This document shows positions 18,818 through 27,003 of a stretch of DNA of 37,612 bases, piece by piece. Below the pieces are notes generated by a model, which saw only the letters and a program-made list of their open reading frames with translations, was not told where the DNA came from and ran no database searches. The position numbers and the translations under genes are program-made. Source of the DNA: Granulicella sp. S190. Its GTDB lineage: Bacteria > Acidobacteriota > Terriglobia > Terriglobales > Acidobacteriaceae. The stretch's first letter is position 1; each line of letters begins with the position of its first letter. The DNA is taken from contig NZ_LMUD01000023.1 of the NCBI RefSeq assembly GCF_009766095.1, forward strand, positions 288,055 to 325,666, given 5' to 3'.

Positions 18818-19782
18818 CTCTAAGTTCAAATGCCGCTGTTGTTGTTACCTTTAATCGAAAGCAGCTCCTTACAGAGTGTGTGGATGCGCTCTTGCATCAG
18901 AGCTTGCCGCCAAATGCAATCTTTATTGTAGATAATGCCAGTTCAGACGGTACGAAAACGTACCTAAAGGAGCGAGGCTATCTGGAGAATCCGCTCATCC
19001 GTTATATTGGACTACCTCAGAACATTGGTGGCGCGGGTGGATTCCATGTCGGGATGGATGCTGCACATAAAGCCGGATTCGATTGGCTATGGGTTATGGA
19101 TGACGATACTGAGCCCTATCCAGATTCTCTGGAGATAATGGAACGGTTTAAGCATTATGCTGAGGTTGTCGCTATCGCTAATGCTAAGGTGGATCGTTTT
19201 GGAAAGAAAACAGCTGACGGACTTAGGCTTTATTCGAGGCAGCATACGACGCCTTATACCAAAGTCAGATTTTCGTCGTTTGTGGGCTTATTGATTCGAT
19301 CTTGCGCGATAGATAGGATTGGGCTTCCTATCTCAGATTTTTTTATTCACCGTGACGACACAGAATATTGTATGCGACTCCGTTCGATTGGAGATATCGC
19401 GCTAGCATCTGAAAGTACTGTTGCCCACAAGGAAGTTGCGCGTTGCCAAAAGAGCAGGCAGATTTTCTCCCATGTTTTTTATCAAAAGGAGATCGAAGCT
19501 TACTGTTTTGACTATTATGGCTACCGTAATACTGCTTGGATAGAGCAGAACTACCGCAAGAATCCGATTGTGCGGTATCTACTCCTAACCGTACGGTTTC
19601 TTTGCTTTACTGCGGCGGTGCTGGTATTCGATGTGGACCATAGATGGCTAAGAATCAAAATATTAGCGAAAGCGAACCTGGACGGGGTCTGCGGACATTT
19701 TGATAACGGTTTTCCTCAGCGTTTGCGGGAACAACTCAAGGCAGCCAAGAAACTTAAAATCACTTCTATTCAAACTTCCTAA
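18814..19782 (+). CDS. GT2 glycosyltransferase, probable galactofuranosyltransferase
   Basis: The 322-residue protein has a GT-A fold glycosyltransferase domain: AVVVTFNRKQLLTECVDALL, then FIVDNASSDGTKTYL, and the metal/nucleotide site WVMDDDTEPYPDSLE at about residues 95-105. The NIGGAGGFHVGMDAAHKAG block is characteristic of GlfT-type galactofuranosyltransferases. Also present is FFIHRDDTEYCMRL, matching the ExxDxR-type acceptor site of that group. A hydrophobic stretch near residues 252-272 may bind the membrane face. The ATG overlaps the glf stop (ATGA), which together with the motifs supports a role in using UDP-galactofuranose. Cytoplasmic, membrane-associated. Confidence 0.9.
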   Translation: MTLSSNAAVVVTFNRKQLLTECVDALLHQSLPPNAIFIVDNASSDGTKTYLKERGYLENPLIRYIGLPQNIGGAGGFHVGMDAAHKAGFDWLWVMDDDTEPYPDSLEIMERFKHYAEVVAIANAKVDRFGKKTADGLRLYSRQHTTPYTKVRFSSFVGLLIRSCAIDRIGLPISDFFIHRDDTEYCMRLRSIGDIALASESTVAHKEVARCQKSRQIFSHVFYQKEIEAYCFDYYGYRNTAWIEQNYRKNPIVRYLLLTVRFLCFTAAVLVFDVDHRWLRIKILAKANLDGVCGHFDNGFPQRLREQLKAAKKLKITSIQTS

Positions 19783-19837
19783 ATGGCATTCCAGTTGGTT
19801 CGACGAGTCCCACAGGTAGTCTTCCCCTAGCCTTTAG

Positions 19838-19851
19838 CAAACCATGGTTTG
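19838..19851. other. 14-bp perfect palindrome downstream of the glf operon
   Basis: CAAACCATGGTTTG at 19838-19851 is a perfect palindrome, 56 bases after the GT2 stop codon. There is no T-run after it and no gene start near enough for it to be a clear operator. It may be a protein-binding site or chance. The rest of the 19783-19869 stretch shows no recognisable signal. Confidence 0.4.
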
Positions 19852-19869
19852 AGGGAGTAGCCTGCAATT

Positions 19870-20060
19870 CAGGAAGTCCTGCCACCAAATCTGGGCCCGA
19901 TGATCGCAAGATAGCAGAACAGAAAGGACTCTCTCATGATGATGAACAGTAAGTCACGCCAAGACGCCAGCCAAAAACATTCTTGACGATCGAAAAGAGA
20001 TGACTTCGCCAGTTCCAGATGATGCGGACCGCCGACTGTGATGAGAAACACGAACAATTT
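19870..20060 (-). pseudogene. C-terminal relic of a GT2 glycosyltransferase gene (frameshifted)
   Basis: On the minus strand one frame reads WNWRSHLFSIVKNVF and another, just downstream, reads WRDLLFIIMRESFLFCYLAII. Together they line up with WDWRNHLLTIIKNDF and LLRDLPRIAVRELAIFAYLCVI from the intact GT2 at 27004-28026, in the same order. At DNA level, 19971-20014 and about 27214-27257 are clearly alike (for example CATTCTTGACGATCG against CATTCTTGATGATCG). The two pieces lie in different frames, so the relic is broken. The 180 bp between it and the fucosyltransferase stop codon (20061-20240) contains no recognisable coding sequence, though an open frame with an ATGA overlap to the fucosyltransferase runs through it to 19954. 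Confidence 0.7.
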
Positions 20061-20240
20061 TCAAGCAGCTTTGCACAAAGAAGCCTCTCATGCCGTTTGC
20101 ACGTATCGATCTGGCCTCTGTGGCTGAAGTCGTATACGAGGGATCATCGGTCCTGAAGATATCTGATGGCAATCGTTTCCAGGTCATCGGCGAGCATTGC
20201 ACCGACAATTCCGTATCAATCCGCATGCGGAACAGATCAT

Positions 20241-21152
20241 TCATCCTTTGCGCAGCGAGTCGAGCGCATGCCACGCGGGCGGAAGCAGATCGGCGTAGGC
20301 GCTTTCCGGCGAAAGGAGCCAGTGGCGTGGAGCGACAACTACCTTCTTCGGGCTTGGGTTTAGCCAAGCTCCCCACCAGGAAAAACTACTGTTAGCGATG
20401 ATGTGATGTTGGCAGGCGGCCATGAGGCGCAAATCCTCCTGGGAGGAGAAGTCGTCATTGCCTTCCACGAAGACCTGGCGCATGTCGGCGGGCAGGTTCT
20501 TGCGGGCAAACTCCATATCGTCGGAGAAGATGAAGAAGACGGGATCCTCGAACCGCCGCCGGATAAGGTCGATGGCTCGATGATAGTAATCGAGCGGAAG
20601 AGCAATGTTTCCTTCCGCGGCCAAGGTATAGTCCCTGCGCCGCACATGCAGCGAAACCGAGACGGGAGCCGCATCAATCTGTTCGAGCAGCCTTTGATTG
20701 TTCCCGGTAGCTGGCTCTCGCAGACGAAATTCCTGGCGGAGTTGCGGAGCGACAGCCTCAGCGTATGGGTAGGCCTGCCAGAATCCAGAGATGTAAAGGG
20801 TTCGGACGTCGGACGGTAGCTCCAGGTCTTCAATGAAGTGGGAGCGTCGTTCTTTGGTCTCGTGACGGACAGCGATGCGGCCAAGGGTCTTCATGGGCGC
20901 GCTTAGTTTGAGTCCGCGGGGACCCTGTGAAAGCATCAGATGATCCAATCGGTTCTTCAGGCGGATCGGAGACGTGATCTGAAACCGTGAAAGGAGAAAT
21001 GGACGGTTGTACCCACCATGTGAGAGCGTGCCCTCCACCGGCTCCTGAATCACTAGCAGCTTACCCTTGTATCTGTCAGCAAAGTAGAGCCCTGCGGCAT
21101 ACTGAAAGAGTTGATTGCCAAGTCCACTGAGCTGTTTGCTGAAGACGTTCAT
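20241..21152 (-). CDS. GT11 alpha-1,2-fucosyltransferase-like protein
   Basis: This enzyme is expected to transfer L-fucose from GDP-fucose to a sugar acceptor, usually galactose, in an alpha-1,2 linkage. The 303-residue protein opens with the GT11 signature LSGLGNQLFQYAAGLYFA at about residues 8-25. It holds the donor-binding HxRRxD-type motif as LHVRRRDY at about 168-175. It also has FFIFSDDMEFARKNLP and the late block HHIIANSSFSWWGAWLNP, both standard for GT11. All hallmark motifs are intact. GDP-fucose would come from gmd and fcl in the same cluster. It is transcribed opposite to them and diverges from the GT-like gene at 21412. Confidence 0.95.
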   Translation of the reverse strand: MNVFSKQLSGLGNQLFQYAAGLYFADRYKGKLLVIQEPVEGTLSHGGYNRPFLLSRFQITSPIRLKNRLDHLMLSQGPRGLKLSAPMKTLGRIAVRHETKERRSHFIEDLELPSDVRTLYISGFWQAYPYAEAVAPQLRQEFRLREPATGNNQRLLEQIDAAPVSVSLHVRRRDYTLAAEGNIALPLDYYHRAIDLIRRRFEDPVFFIFSDDMEFARKNLPADMRQVFVEGNDDFSSQEDLRLMAACQHHIIANSSFSWWGAWLNPSPKKVVVAPRHWLLSPESAYADLLPPAWHALDSLRKG

Positions 21153-21411
21153 GGGTCAAAATATTCATCCTCTCCAATCAACTATGTTAGCAGCCATTCT
21201 CCAATGGATGCTTCTCCCGTTCGGCTCCTATCGTGCAGTGCAACGGCAGAGTCGTCTTTCTTCGAATCCGCTGGCAAGTTCTGTGCGGTGAAGGGATGTT
21301 CACGCGATTCTGAGCCCAATCAACTGCTCAAGGGCCAAATCTCGAGCAGTTGCCCTATTAGGAGCACATCTCGCATTGTCATTGGTCTGTTCAGTACACT
21401 TGGAACTGACA

Positions 21412-22173
21412 ATGACCAATACTCCAGCGAACGCCACCGCCTGTCTTATTCTCACCGCTACGATCAAGGTCAAAGAGGATATGGTATTTACCGCGAGGAC
21501 GGACACAGACACACGCCTTAGCGATTACAAACAGGCCCTGGCTCTTTGGCTTGCGCATCCGGATATCAAGTCGCTTGTTCTAGTGGAGAACTCCGGTTCA
21601 GATATTTCTGAACTGCGTGAGATCGCTAATGAAAGACCCGAAAAGAACGTCGAGTTTTTGTCCTTCAAGGTTCGCGAGTACGATGGCTCCTTAGGCAAGG
21701 GCTACGGTGAAATGATTTGCCTGCAGTACGCCATCGAGCACTCCCAGTTGCTTGCCCTCTCCCCGCAATTTGTGAAGGTGACGGGGCGCTACTTTTTGAT
21801 AAATGCTACTGACTTCTTGCACTTTGCCGACCGTCGGCGCGATGCGGAAATCATCTGTGACATGCTGTTGAATCTCACATGGGCCGACAGTCGAGTTTTC
21901 GCCGGGACCACGGACTTTCTGCGTAATTATCTTTTCCCCCTGAGGGATGAGGTGAACGACAGCCAACAGTCAAACTTCGAGCACGTGCTGGCCCGTGCTG
22001 TTCATGCCTGCATGGCCAACCGTGGCACCTGGGCCGAGCCACCGTTTCCTCTTGAGATTCAAGGCGTCTCCGGCAGTCAGGACCGTGGTTGGCAGATGAA
22101 CGTCAAAGATAAGTTTAAGCTCCGCATCCGGCACAATCTATTCGCACGCTTCCTTGCCACCGCTCCCAGATAG
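21412..22173 (+). CDS. Putative glycosyltransferase of unassigned family
   Basis: The 253-residue protein starts at the ATG at 21412 (MTNTPANATACLILTATIK); 12 upstream codons that begin with TTG are rejected. It has no classical DxD. It does show a GT-A-like order: an N-terminal strand (LILTATIKVK), a run RTDTDTRLSDYKQALALWL, the strand IKSLVLVENSGSDIS, then GSLGKGYGEMICLQYAIEHS and FVKVTGRYFLINATDFL, where a nucleotide-sugar-dependent enzyme would have its metal site. Similar proteins of polysaccharide loci are usually annotated as hypothetical or glycosyltransferase-like. Its place between the fucosyltransferase and the flippase supports a role in glycan assembly. No membrane helix is seen. 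Confidence 0.65.
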   Translation: MTNTPANATACLILTATIKVKEDMVFTARTDTDTRLSDYKQALALWLAHPDIKSLVLVENSGSDISELREIANERPEKNVEFLSFKVREYDGSLGKGYGEMICLQYAIEHSQLLALSPQFVKVTGRYFLINATDFLHFADRRRDAEIICDMLLNLTWADSRVFAGTTDFLRNYLFPLRDEVNDSQQSNFEHVLARAVHACMANRGTWAEPPFPLEIQGVSGSQDRGWQMNVKDKFKLRIRHNLFARFLATAPR

Positions 22174-22204
22174 AGCCTAGTGCATCCTACACGGATAAGT
22201 TGTG

Positions 22205-23728
22205 TCAGACAGCGTTAACCTGTCCACGTTTTCCAGAATGTAATAGTGCTTTGATCGTATGTTGCAGGAGCGGGCTCGTCTGCCAGGACCAGACTATAGC
22301 CACTGCAAGCACCAGCACCTCCGCCAGATTTTTCCACCAGACGACCTGCTCTGATGACAGACTTAAAGCAATTAGCACAAGTACACCACCCGCAACCAAC
22401 CTACGCCACTCCCCTACTTGCCGCGCCACGATCAGCAGTAATAGCGCGTCAAACGTCACACGCAGGGTCCAGGCCCACGCCGCACCGATGAGGCCAAAGT
22501 AATGCACCCCGATCCATAGTACGGCAAGAAAGGGCAGCGTCTCGAAAATATGGAATTTGGCCGTCAAATCGGGCCGATTGATCGCCTGCAGATGTTCAAA
22601 CGGAATGATCGCCAGGCTGTTAATCCAGATCCCTGCCAGCAGAACAATACCGATGGGTGCCGCTCGCTGCGCAAAGTTTATGCCGACCCAATAGCGCATG
22701 AACAAGGGCAAAATGGCCACGCCGAATACGACCAGAGGCGTCATCACCGCCGCGAGCGCCGTAATGGCATCCTCCGCCAGACGGGAACTCTCTGTCTGGC
22801 TGCTGCGCGAGAGCTTCGGAAAGAGGCTTGTCGCAAATGAGGCCGGCAGGAGAGAGACGCGGCTTACCAGGTTGAACGGAACGGTATACATAGCCACTCC
22901 CTGAGCCCCGATCACGCTGCCGATAACCATGCGATCCATCGTCGTCAGGATGGGATTAATCAGGTTCGAGATCGTCACCCAACCACCGTACGAAAACAAT
23001 GTGGGGACCAAACGTGCCTGGAATGCCCCACCCACCCCGAAAGGCAATACGCGCTTTAGAACGACGATGTTCGGAATCGAACCCAGAATACGCGTTATCA
23101 GAACGGCAGCAATCAGCCACTTGAGGTCGGGTCCATGCCAATAGGCAACGGCGAGAGGAACAATTTGTGTCACGAACGCGTTGCAGGCATTAATGAGATT
23201 GAAACTTCCAAAACTTTCGCGGGCCTGCATTGCTCCGCCCAGCACACCCGTGACAATCGAGAGGGGAACGGATGCTGCCAGCCAGGGAAGGCTCGCAAGC
23301 ACCTCGGCTCGCATATTGTAGGGCATCTTGAACGTGGTTATAAAGAATGGCCTGGCGGCAAAGTAAAGAACAACCCCGCCGATGAGGCCGAAGCAGAGAT
23401 TGATGGCTAGCGCGGTCCAAAATACATTTTCGCGCTCGATTTGCTGCTCTCGGTCACCTAGCTTGGCGATATGAAATAGCGCCGCTCGCGTAATTCCAGG
23501 ATCAAATAAGCCAAAATAGCCAAGGAAGAGCCACACCAGCGCCAGCACGCCATAGCGTGCATCGCCGATCAATCGAAGATAGATAGGCACTGTTACGACA
23601 CCCACCGCCATCGGAACAAACGAACCTAACAGGTTGTACGCCGTGTTGCGCTTCACTCCCATAGACTCTGATTCTAACGTTCTATATGCTGGGGCTGCAG
23701 ATTGGGCTCCGGCGGATGTGACGGTCAT
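22205..23728 (-). CDS. wzx: Wzx-type polysaccharide flippase (MOP superfamily)
   Basis: This integral membrane protein would flip lipid-linked oligosaccharide repeat units across the inner membrane. It has up to 507 residues with about 12-14 hydrophobic helices along its length. Its N-terminus reads NTAYNLLGSFVPMAVGVVTVPIYL, and RLIGDARYGVLALVWLFLGYFGLFDPGI matches the conserved opening of Wzx/PST transporters. The start is uncertain. The ATG at 23726-23728 has CGAGGAT close by but lies inside a glycosyltransferase relic; the ATG at 23660-23662 (MGVKRNTAYNLLG) fits the family N-terminus better. With a Wzy-like polymerase and Wzz in the same cluster, the export route is probably Wzx/Wzy dependent. 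Confidence 0.9.
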   Translation of the reverse strand: MTVTSAGAQSAAPAYRTLESESMGVKRNTAYNLLGSFVPMAVGVVTVPIYLRLIGDARYGVLALVWLFLGYFGLFDPGITRAALFHIAKLGDREQQIERENVFWTALAINLCFGLIGGVVLYFAARPFFITTFKMPYNMRAEVLASLPWLAASVPLSIVTGVLGGAMQARESFGSFNLINACNAFVTQIVPLAVAYWHGPDLKWLIAAVLITRILGSIPNIVVLKRVLPFGVGGAFQARLVPTLFSYGGWVTISNLINPILTTMDRMVIGSVIGAQGVAMYTVPFNLVSRVSLLPASFATSLFPKLSRSSQTESSRLAEDAITALAAVMTPLVVFGVAILPLFMRYWVGINFAQRAAPIGIVLLAGIWINSLAIIPFEHLQAINRPDLTAKFHIFETLPFLAVLWIGVHYFGLIGAAWAWTLRVTFDALLLLIVARQVGEWRRLVAGGVLVLIALSLSSEQVVWWKNLAEVLVLAVAIVWSWQTSPLLQHTIKALLHSGKRGQVNAV

Positions 23729-23805
23729 ATCCTCGATCGTGGTAATTGCTGAGCAAGAATCTCGTCAGCAGATGGCCGCCCGTGAGTCCGCCCGCACCAC
23801 TGGCA
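23682..23805 (-). pseudogene. C-terminal relic of a GT2 glycosyltransferase gene upstream of wzx
   Basis: On the minus strand one frame reads LLTRFLLSNYHDRGYDRHI and reaches a stop at 23682-23684. It aligns with RLMNFVLGHYHDRGYERYI at the very end of the intact GT2 at 24837-25766, and the number of codons to the stop is similar. The DNA is identical over 19 bases (TATCCTCGATCGTGGTAAT at 23728-23746 and again in 24870-24889). No start or catalytic part remains. The upstream ATG of wzx lies inside this relic (within GGATATGACC), so its apparent ribosome site is inherited from the lost gene. Confidence 0.72.
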
Positions 23806-23881
23806 TAAGCAGCCTTTTTGCACCTATGATCGTGATGTTGTTGCTCTGGCAGTTCCGCCTAACTGAGTGTAATTTGAGAAG

Positions 23882-24643
23882 ATGCGATCCATTTATCAAC
23901 GCTGTTTGCTAAAGGTCAATCGACTCCTGAAGATGAATCGCCAAGGGCACTTAAGAAACTTCGAATTGTATTTGCCTTACATCACGGATAAGTGGGGTTT
24001 GGAGATCGGTGGGCCGAGCGATGTATTTCGGAAGGGAAATCCCACACCTGTCTACGAGGAAGCTCGAAGAGTAGACAATTGCGATTTCTCTAAGGCGAAT
24101 GTCTGGGCAAAACACAGCGAGAGTTTCGTCTTCAATTCTGAAAAGGCCGCGGGCACAAGCTTGTTCTGTGAAGGTTCAGCCTTAGAGGAAGTGCCTGATT
24201 CAACTTATGACTTCGTTCTGTCTTCCCACAATCTCGAGCATTTCGCAAATCCGATCAAGGCCGTAAAAGAATGGCAACGCGTGTTGAGACCAGGAGGAGC
24301 GCTAATCCTTACGCTACCTTATTATCGATATACATTCGATCACCTCCGGCAGCCCACAAGTGTAGACCATATGTTCGACGACTTCGAGCAGAACACTAAT
24401 GAAGATGATCTTACCCATTTACCTGAAATCCTCGAAAAACACGATCTTACGATGGACATAGCCGCAGGCTCCAAGCACGAATTTCACGGACGTTCACTAG
24501 ACAACTTCTCAAATAGATGTCTCCACCATCATGTTTTTGATGAACACAACAGTCGTGAATTGTTATCTCGGGCCGGCTTTAGGGTATTGTCCGTCGAAAC
24601 CGTAGCACCGCCTCACATTTGCATTCTTGCGCAGCTAACCTAA
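23882..24643 (+). CDS. SAM-dependent methyltransferase (type 11 like)
   Basis: The 253-residue protein is a class I methyltransferase. The SAM-binding motif appears as WGLEIGGPSDVF (about residues 39-50), followed by EVPDSTYDFVLSSHNLEHFANPIKAVKEW, the motif IV/V region of methyltransferase-11 domains, and LRPGGALILTLPYYRYTFDHLR. The C-terminal part (RELLSRAGFRVLSVETV) matches the family end. A His-rich middle segment (KHEFHGRS, CLHHHVFDEH) is typical of the polysaccharide-cluster subgroup. It probably methylates a sugar or a lipid-linked intermediate; the target cannot be told. The ATG at 23882 is used; an ATG at 23933 is an alternative. It is divergent from wzx. Confidence 0.85.
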   Translation: MRSIYQRCLLKVNRLLKMNRQGHLRNFELYLPYITDKWGLEIGGPSDVFRKGNPTPVYEEARRVDNCDFSKANVWAKHSESFVFNSEKAAGTSLFCEGSALEEVPDSTYDFVLSSHNLEHFANPIKAVKEWQRVLRPGGALILTLPYYRYTFDHLRQPTSVDHMFDDFEQNTNEDDLTHLPEILEKHDLTMDIAAGSKHEFHGRSLDNFSNRCLHHHVFDEHNSRELLSRAGFRVLSVETVAPPHICILAQLT

Positions 24644-24836
24644 GTGTTGCTGCCCTACTTCTTATGATGCGACTCCACTCCGGAACACGCGATATATTGA
24701 AGGATGAATGAGCCATCAAATCTTGATTGCGCGCAGTGTGGCGGCCAAATTCCAGACATTTACTGAAAGTTAGAGATTCCCATTACGGTAATACAGTTGA
24801 GTTCTCGATAACGATGCTCTATGTGATCGACGGTCG

Positions 24837-25766
24837 CTACCGATTGGTGTTCTGGTGGATATAACGCTCGTATCCTCGATCGTGGTAATGGCCGAGTACG
24901 AAGTTCATCAAGCGATTCGGACAGGCGATCTTGAGCGATTGGTTGGCAATGGCCTCGACGATACGCATCATCAGTGGTATGCGTGTGAGCACTCTGCTTA
25001 GCCGGGCAGCCAGCGGATTTGGTTTTCGCGGCAGTTTTCCTGGCCAGAGCTTATCGAAGTATGCCGTAGACTCGCCGACCTTTTCCATGCGGCGGCAAGC
25101 TCCCAGGAAGTTCATCGGATGCAGGTGGCTGGCGACAGCGTCTGGTAAAAAGACCATCTCCAGACCATGCTGGGCTTCAATGCGGCACGCCGCTTCGATA
25201 TCCTCCATGGCCGCATATGGAAATGACTCGTCGAAAGGAAAGGTGCGTAGTAGCGAAGTCTTTAGAGAAAGATTGCTGGTGTAGAAATGCCTCCAGTCTG
25301 GCTGGATGCCGGCGATCAGCTCTTCATAGTGAAACTGCGTGCCACGGGTATCCTGCCAGCGCATAAACGATGTGATTTGCTGACCTTCTTCGGCCCAGAC
25401 GGTGAGCCCTAGTCCGACGACAGATGCCTCTGGGCGCTCCTCGTGCAGTTTCATGTGGAAGGCCGTGAACTGCGGCGCGGGGAAGATGTCGTCGCCGATC
25501 AGAAGCGTAATCGGTGCTTCAATGACGGAGATTGCGAAATTGCGGGCACGAGCTGGACCACTGTTCTTCTGGCGGAGATAACGAAGGGAGAGTGGTGTGC
25601 GCTTCAGGTAGTCGCTTACCCACGTCTCTGTAGAGTCGGTGCTCCCATCATCGACAATGACAACCTCGAAGTCCTTGCGCGTCTGTTTTTCGAGATGCTC
25701 CATGCACTGCTTCAAAGCGTCACAACGGTTGTAGGTGGGAACGACAACTGCGAGCGGATACGACAC
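24837..25766 (-). CDS. GT2 family glycosyltransferase
   Basis: The 309-residue protein has a classic GT2 start: LAVVVPTYNRCDALKQCMEHL, FEVVIVDDGSTDSTETWV, SGPARARNFAIS and the metal site LLIGDDIFPAP. Later comes YTSNLSLKTSLLRTFPFDESFPYAAMEDIEAACRI, with the ED pair of the acceptor/catalytic region. The C-terminus (HYHDRGYERYIHQNTNR) is the sequence whose copy survives as a relic before wzx. It has no membrane span. The sugar and linkage cannot be deduced. It converges with the methyltransferase gene across 193 bp in which I see no strong terminator. Confidence 0.93.
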   Translation of the reverse strand: MSYPLAVVVPTYNRCDALKQCMEHLEKQTRKDFEVVIVDDGSTDSTETWVSDYLKRTPLSLRYLRQKNSGPARARNFAISVIEAPITLLIGDDIFPAPQFTAFHMKLHEERPEASVVGLGLTVWAEEGQQITSFMRWQDTRGTQFHYEELIAGIQPDWRHFYTSNLSLKTSLLRTFPFDESFPYAAMEDIEAACRIEAQHGLEMVFLPDAVASHLHPMNFLGACRRMEKVGESTAYFDKLWPGKLPRKPNPLAARLSRVLTRIPLMMRIVEAIANQSLKIACPNRLMNFVLGHYHDRGYERYIHQNTNR

Positions 25767-26068
25767 TGCCAGGCCTCCGAAATTGTCTCATCAACGATAA
25801 AGCCAGCCCATCGTTTACCATGAAACAGATCTTCCTATTTTAGGGTGTCGCACGATTTTCATCATGCACGTGAAAATCCAAATCGCTTTTAGTGATAACC
25901 ACGGACGGCCGAGGAGCGGCCGCACCTGAGGACGAAAAAGGTTTGCCTTGCTCTCACTCATCCGTCCGAGATTTTTGGGCGCTCAGGAAAAAGGTCGCGA
26001 CTTATTAGTGGTTTAGCGTTAATGATAATGCACGCCAGGCAGTTGCTGGTTTTGCTAGGATAGTTACG
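25767..26068. other. Divergent intergenic region with an 8-bp inverted repeat
   Basis: This 302-bp stretch lies between two divergent GT2 genes and should carry both promoters. The most distinct element is GATTTTCA (25854-25861) with TGAAAATC (25871-25878), a perfect 8-bp inverted repeat around a 9-base spacer, the size of a dimeric regulator site. A second GC-rich pair (CGGCCGAGG, GCGGCCGCA near 25907-25925) may form a hairpin. No gene is seen. Confidence 0.45.
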
Positions 26069-26965
26069 GTGGATAGCTTTAGCCCCAGTATGCACGCTGT
26101 ACCGAGTCCTATGTCCCTCGATAGTGTTCGGTGCGTCATTGTACTCTATCGAACAGGCTTGCAGGAGTCGGAGACCTTCCAAACCCTGTGTGCCGCATTG
26201 CGCGAGTATCCCGCACTCGCGTCCCGCATCTCTTTGCTGATTTACGATAACTCGCCTGAGCCGCAAACAGTTGCACTGCCCGTGGGTCTCTTTGCGAAAG
26301 CAAGCTATCAGCACGACCCCTCGAATGGAGGTCTTGCGACTGCATACAACCAGGCGCTCCATGCCGCCGAAGAGGCCGGCGATACTTGGTTATGGCTCTT
26401 CGACCAGGACACGACGGTGCTTCCCGGGCTGATCCCAGCCGCATTCGCAGCCATCGACAGGACGCCACCGTCCGAGGCCTGCGGCATTGTTCCTAGGCTT
26501 GTGCAGGACGGCGTTGTGCTCTCGCCCGCCGCCGTCCACCGGTTTCGCTACTTGGCCATGCAAGAAGGGTTTTCGGGATTGAATCCAGGATGGCTGACCG
26601 CACTGAATTCTTGCGCCTGCCTGCGCGTGAGCGCATTGCGGGCAATCGGTGGCTTCCCCCCCCAGTATTGGCTCGACTTCCTGGATCACGCTGTCTTTCA
26701 TCGTCTCCACAAGCAGGGAGGCAGGCTTCTAGTGCTTGACGTCACCATCCCGCACCGGCTCTCGACCAACAATCTGCGAAAGGAGTCCAGCCATCGTCGC
26801 TTCGACAATCTCCTGGCCGCCGAGTGGCAATTTGTTCGGGAAACGGGATGGGGCGGAGGAAGTCTGATGCACCGCGTCCGCTTGCTGAAGCGTGCTGTCA
26901 GAACCCTGCTGACCTTGCGCGAACCGGCCTTTGCTCTGCAGGTATTGAGGTGGAGCCTTCGCTGA
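26069..26965 (+). CDS. GT2 glycosyltransferase, rhamnosyltransferase-like
   Basis: The 298-residue protein matches the RfbF-type rhamnosyltransferase subgroup of GT2: CVIVLYRTGLQESETFQTL, SLLIYDNSPEPQTV, YQHDPSNGGLATAYNQALHAAEE and WLWLFDQDTTVLPGLI, where FDQDT is the typical metal/nucleotide site of that group. It continues with SCACLRVSALRAIGGFPPQYWLDFLDHAVFHRL. Start is uncertain: GTG at 26069 follows AGGA at a good distance; ATGs at 26090 and 26111 also precede the first conserved strand. No dTDP-rhamnose pathway genes are present here, so the donor would come from elsewhere if this assignment holds. It converges with the next GT2 gene over 38 bp. Confidence 0.88.
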   Translation: MDSFSPSMHAVPSPMSLDSVRCVIVLYRTGLQESETFQTLCAALREYPALASRISLLIYDNSPEPQTVALPVGLFAKASYQHDPSNGGLATAYNQALHAAEEAGDTWLWLFDQDTTVLPGLIPAAFAAIDRTPPSEACGIVPRLVQDGVVLSPAAVHRFRYLAMQEGFSGLNPGWLTALNSCACLRVSALRAIGGFPPQYWLDFLDHAVFHRLHKQGGRLLVLDVTIPHRLSTNNLRKESSHRRFDNLLAAEWQFVRETGWGGGSLMHRVRLLKRAVRTLLTLREPAFALQVLRWSLR

Positions 26966-27003
26966 GTTTCTCATTGGTTGAACGCGCTATCGCCCTAAGA
27001 GGC

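Noticed and set aside
19954..20244. 96-codon minus-strand frame with an ATGA overlap to the fucosyltransferase stop
   Set aside because: Its second half lies over the GT2 relic in the wrong frame and its first half matches nothing I know. It is more likely residual sequence than a gene, although the overlap is curious.
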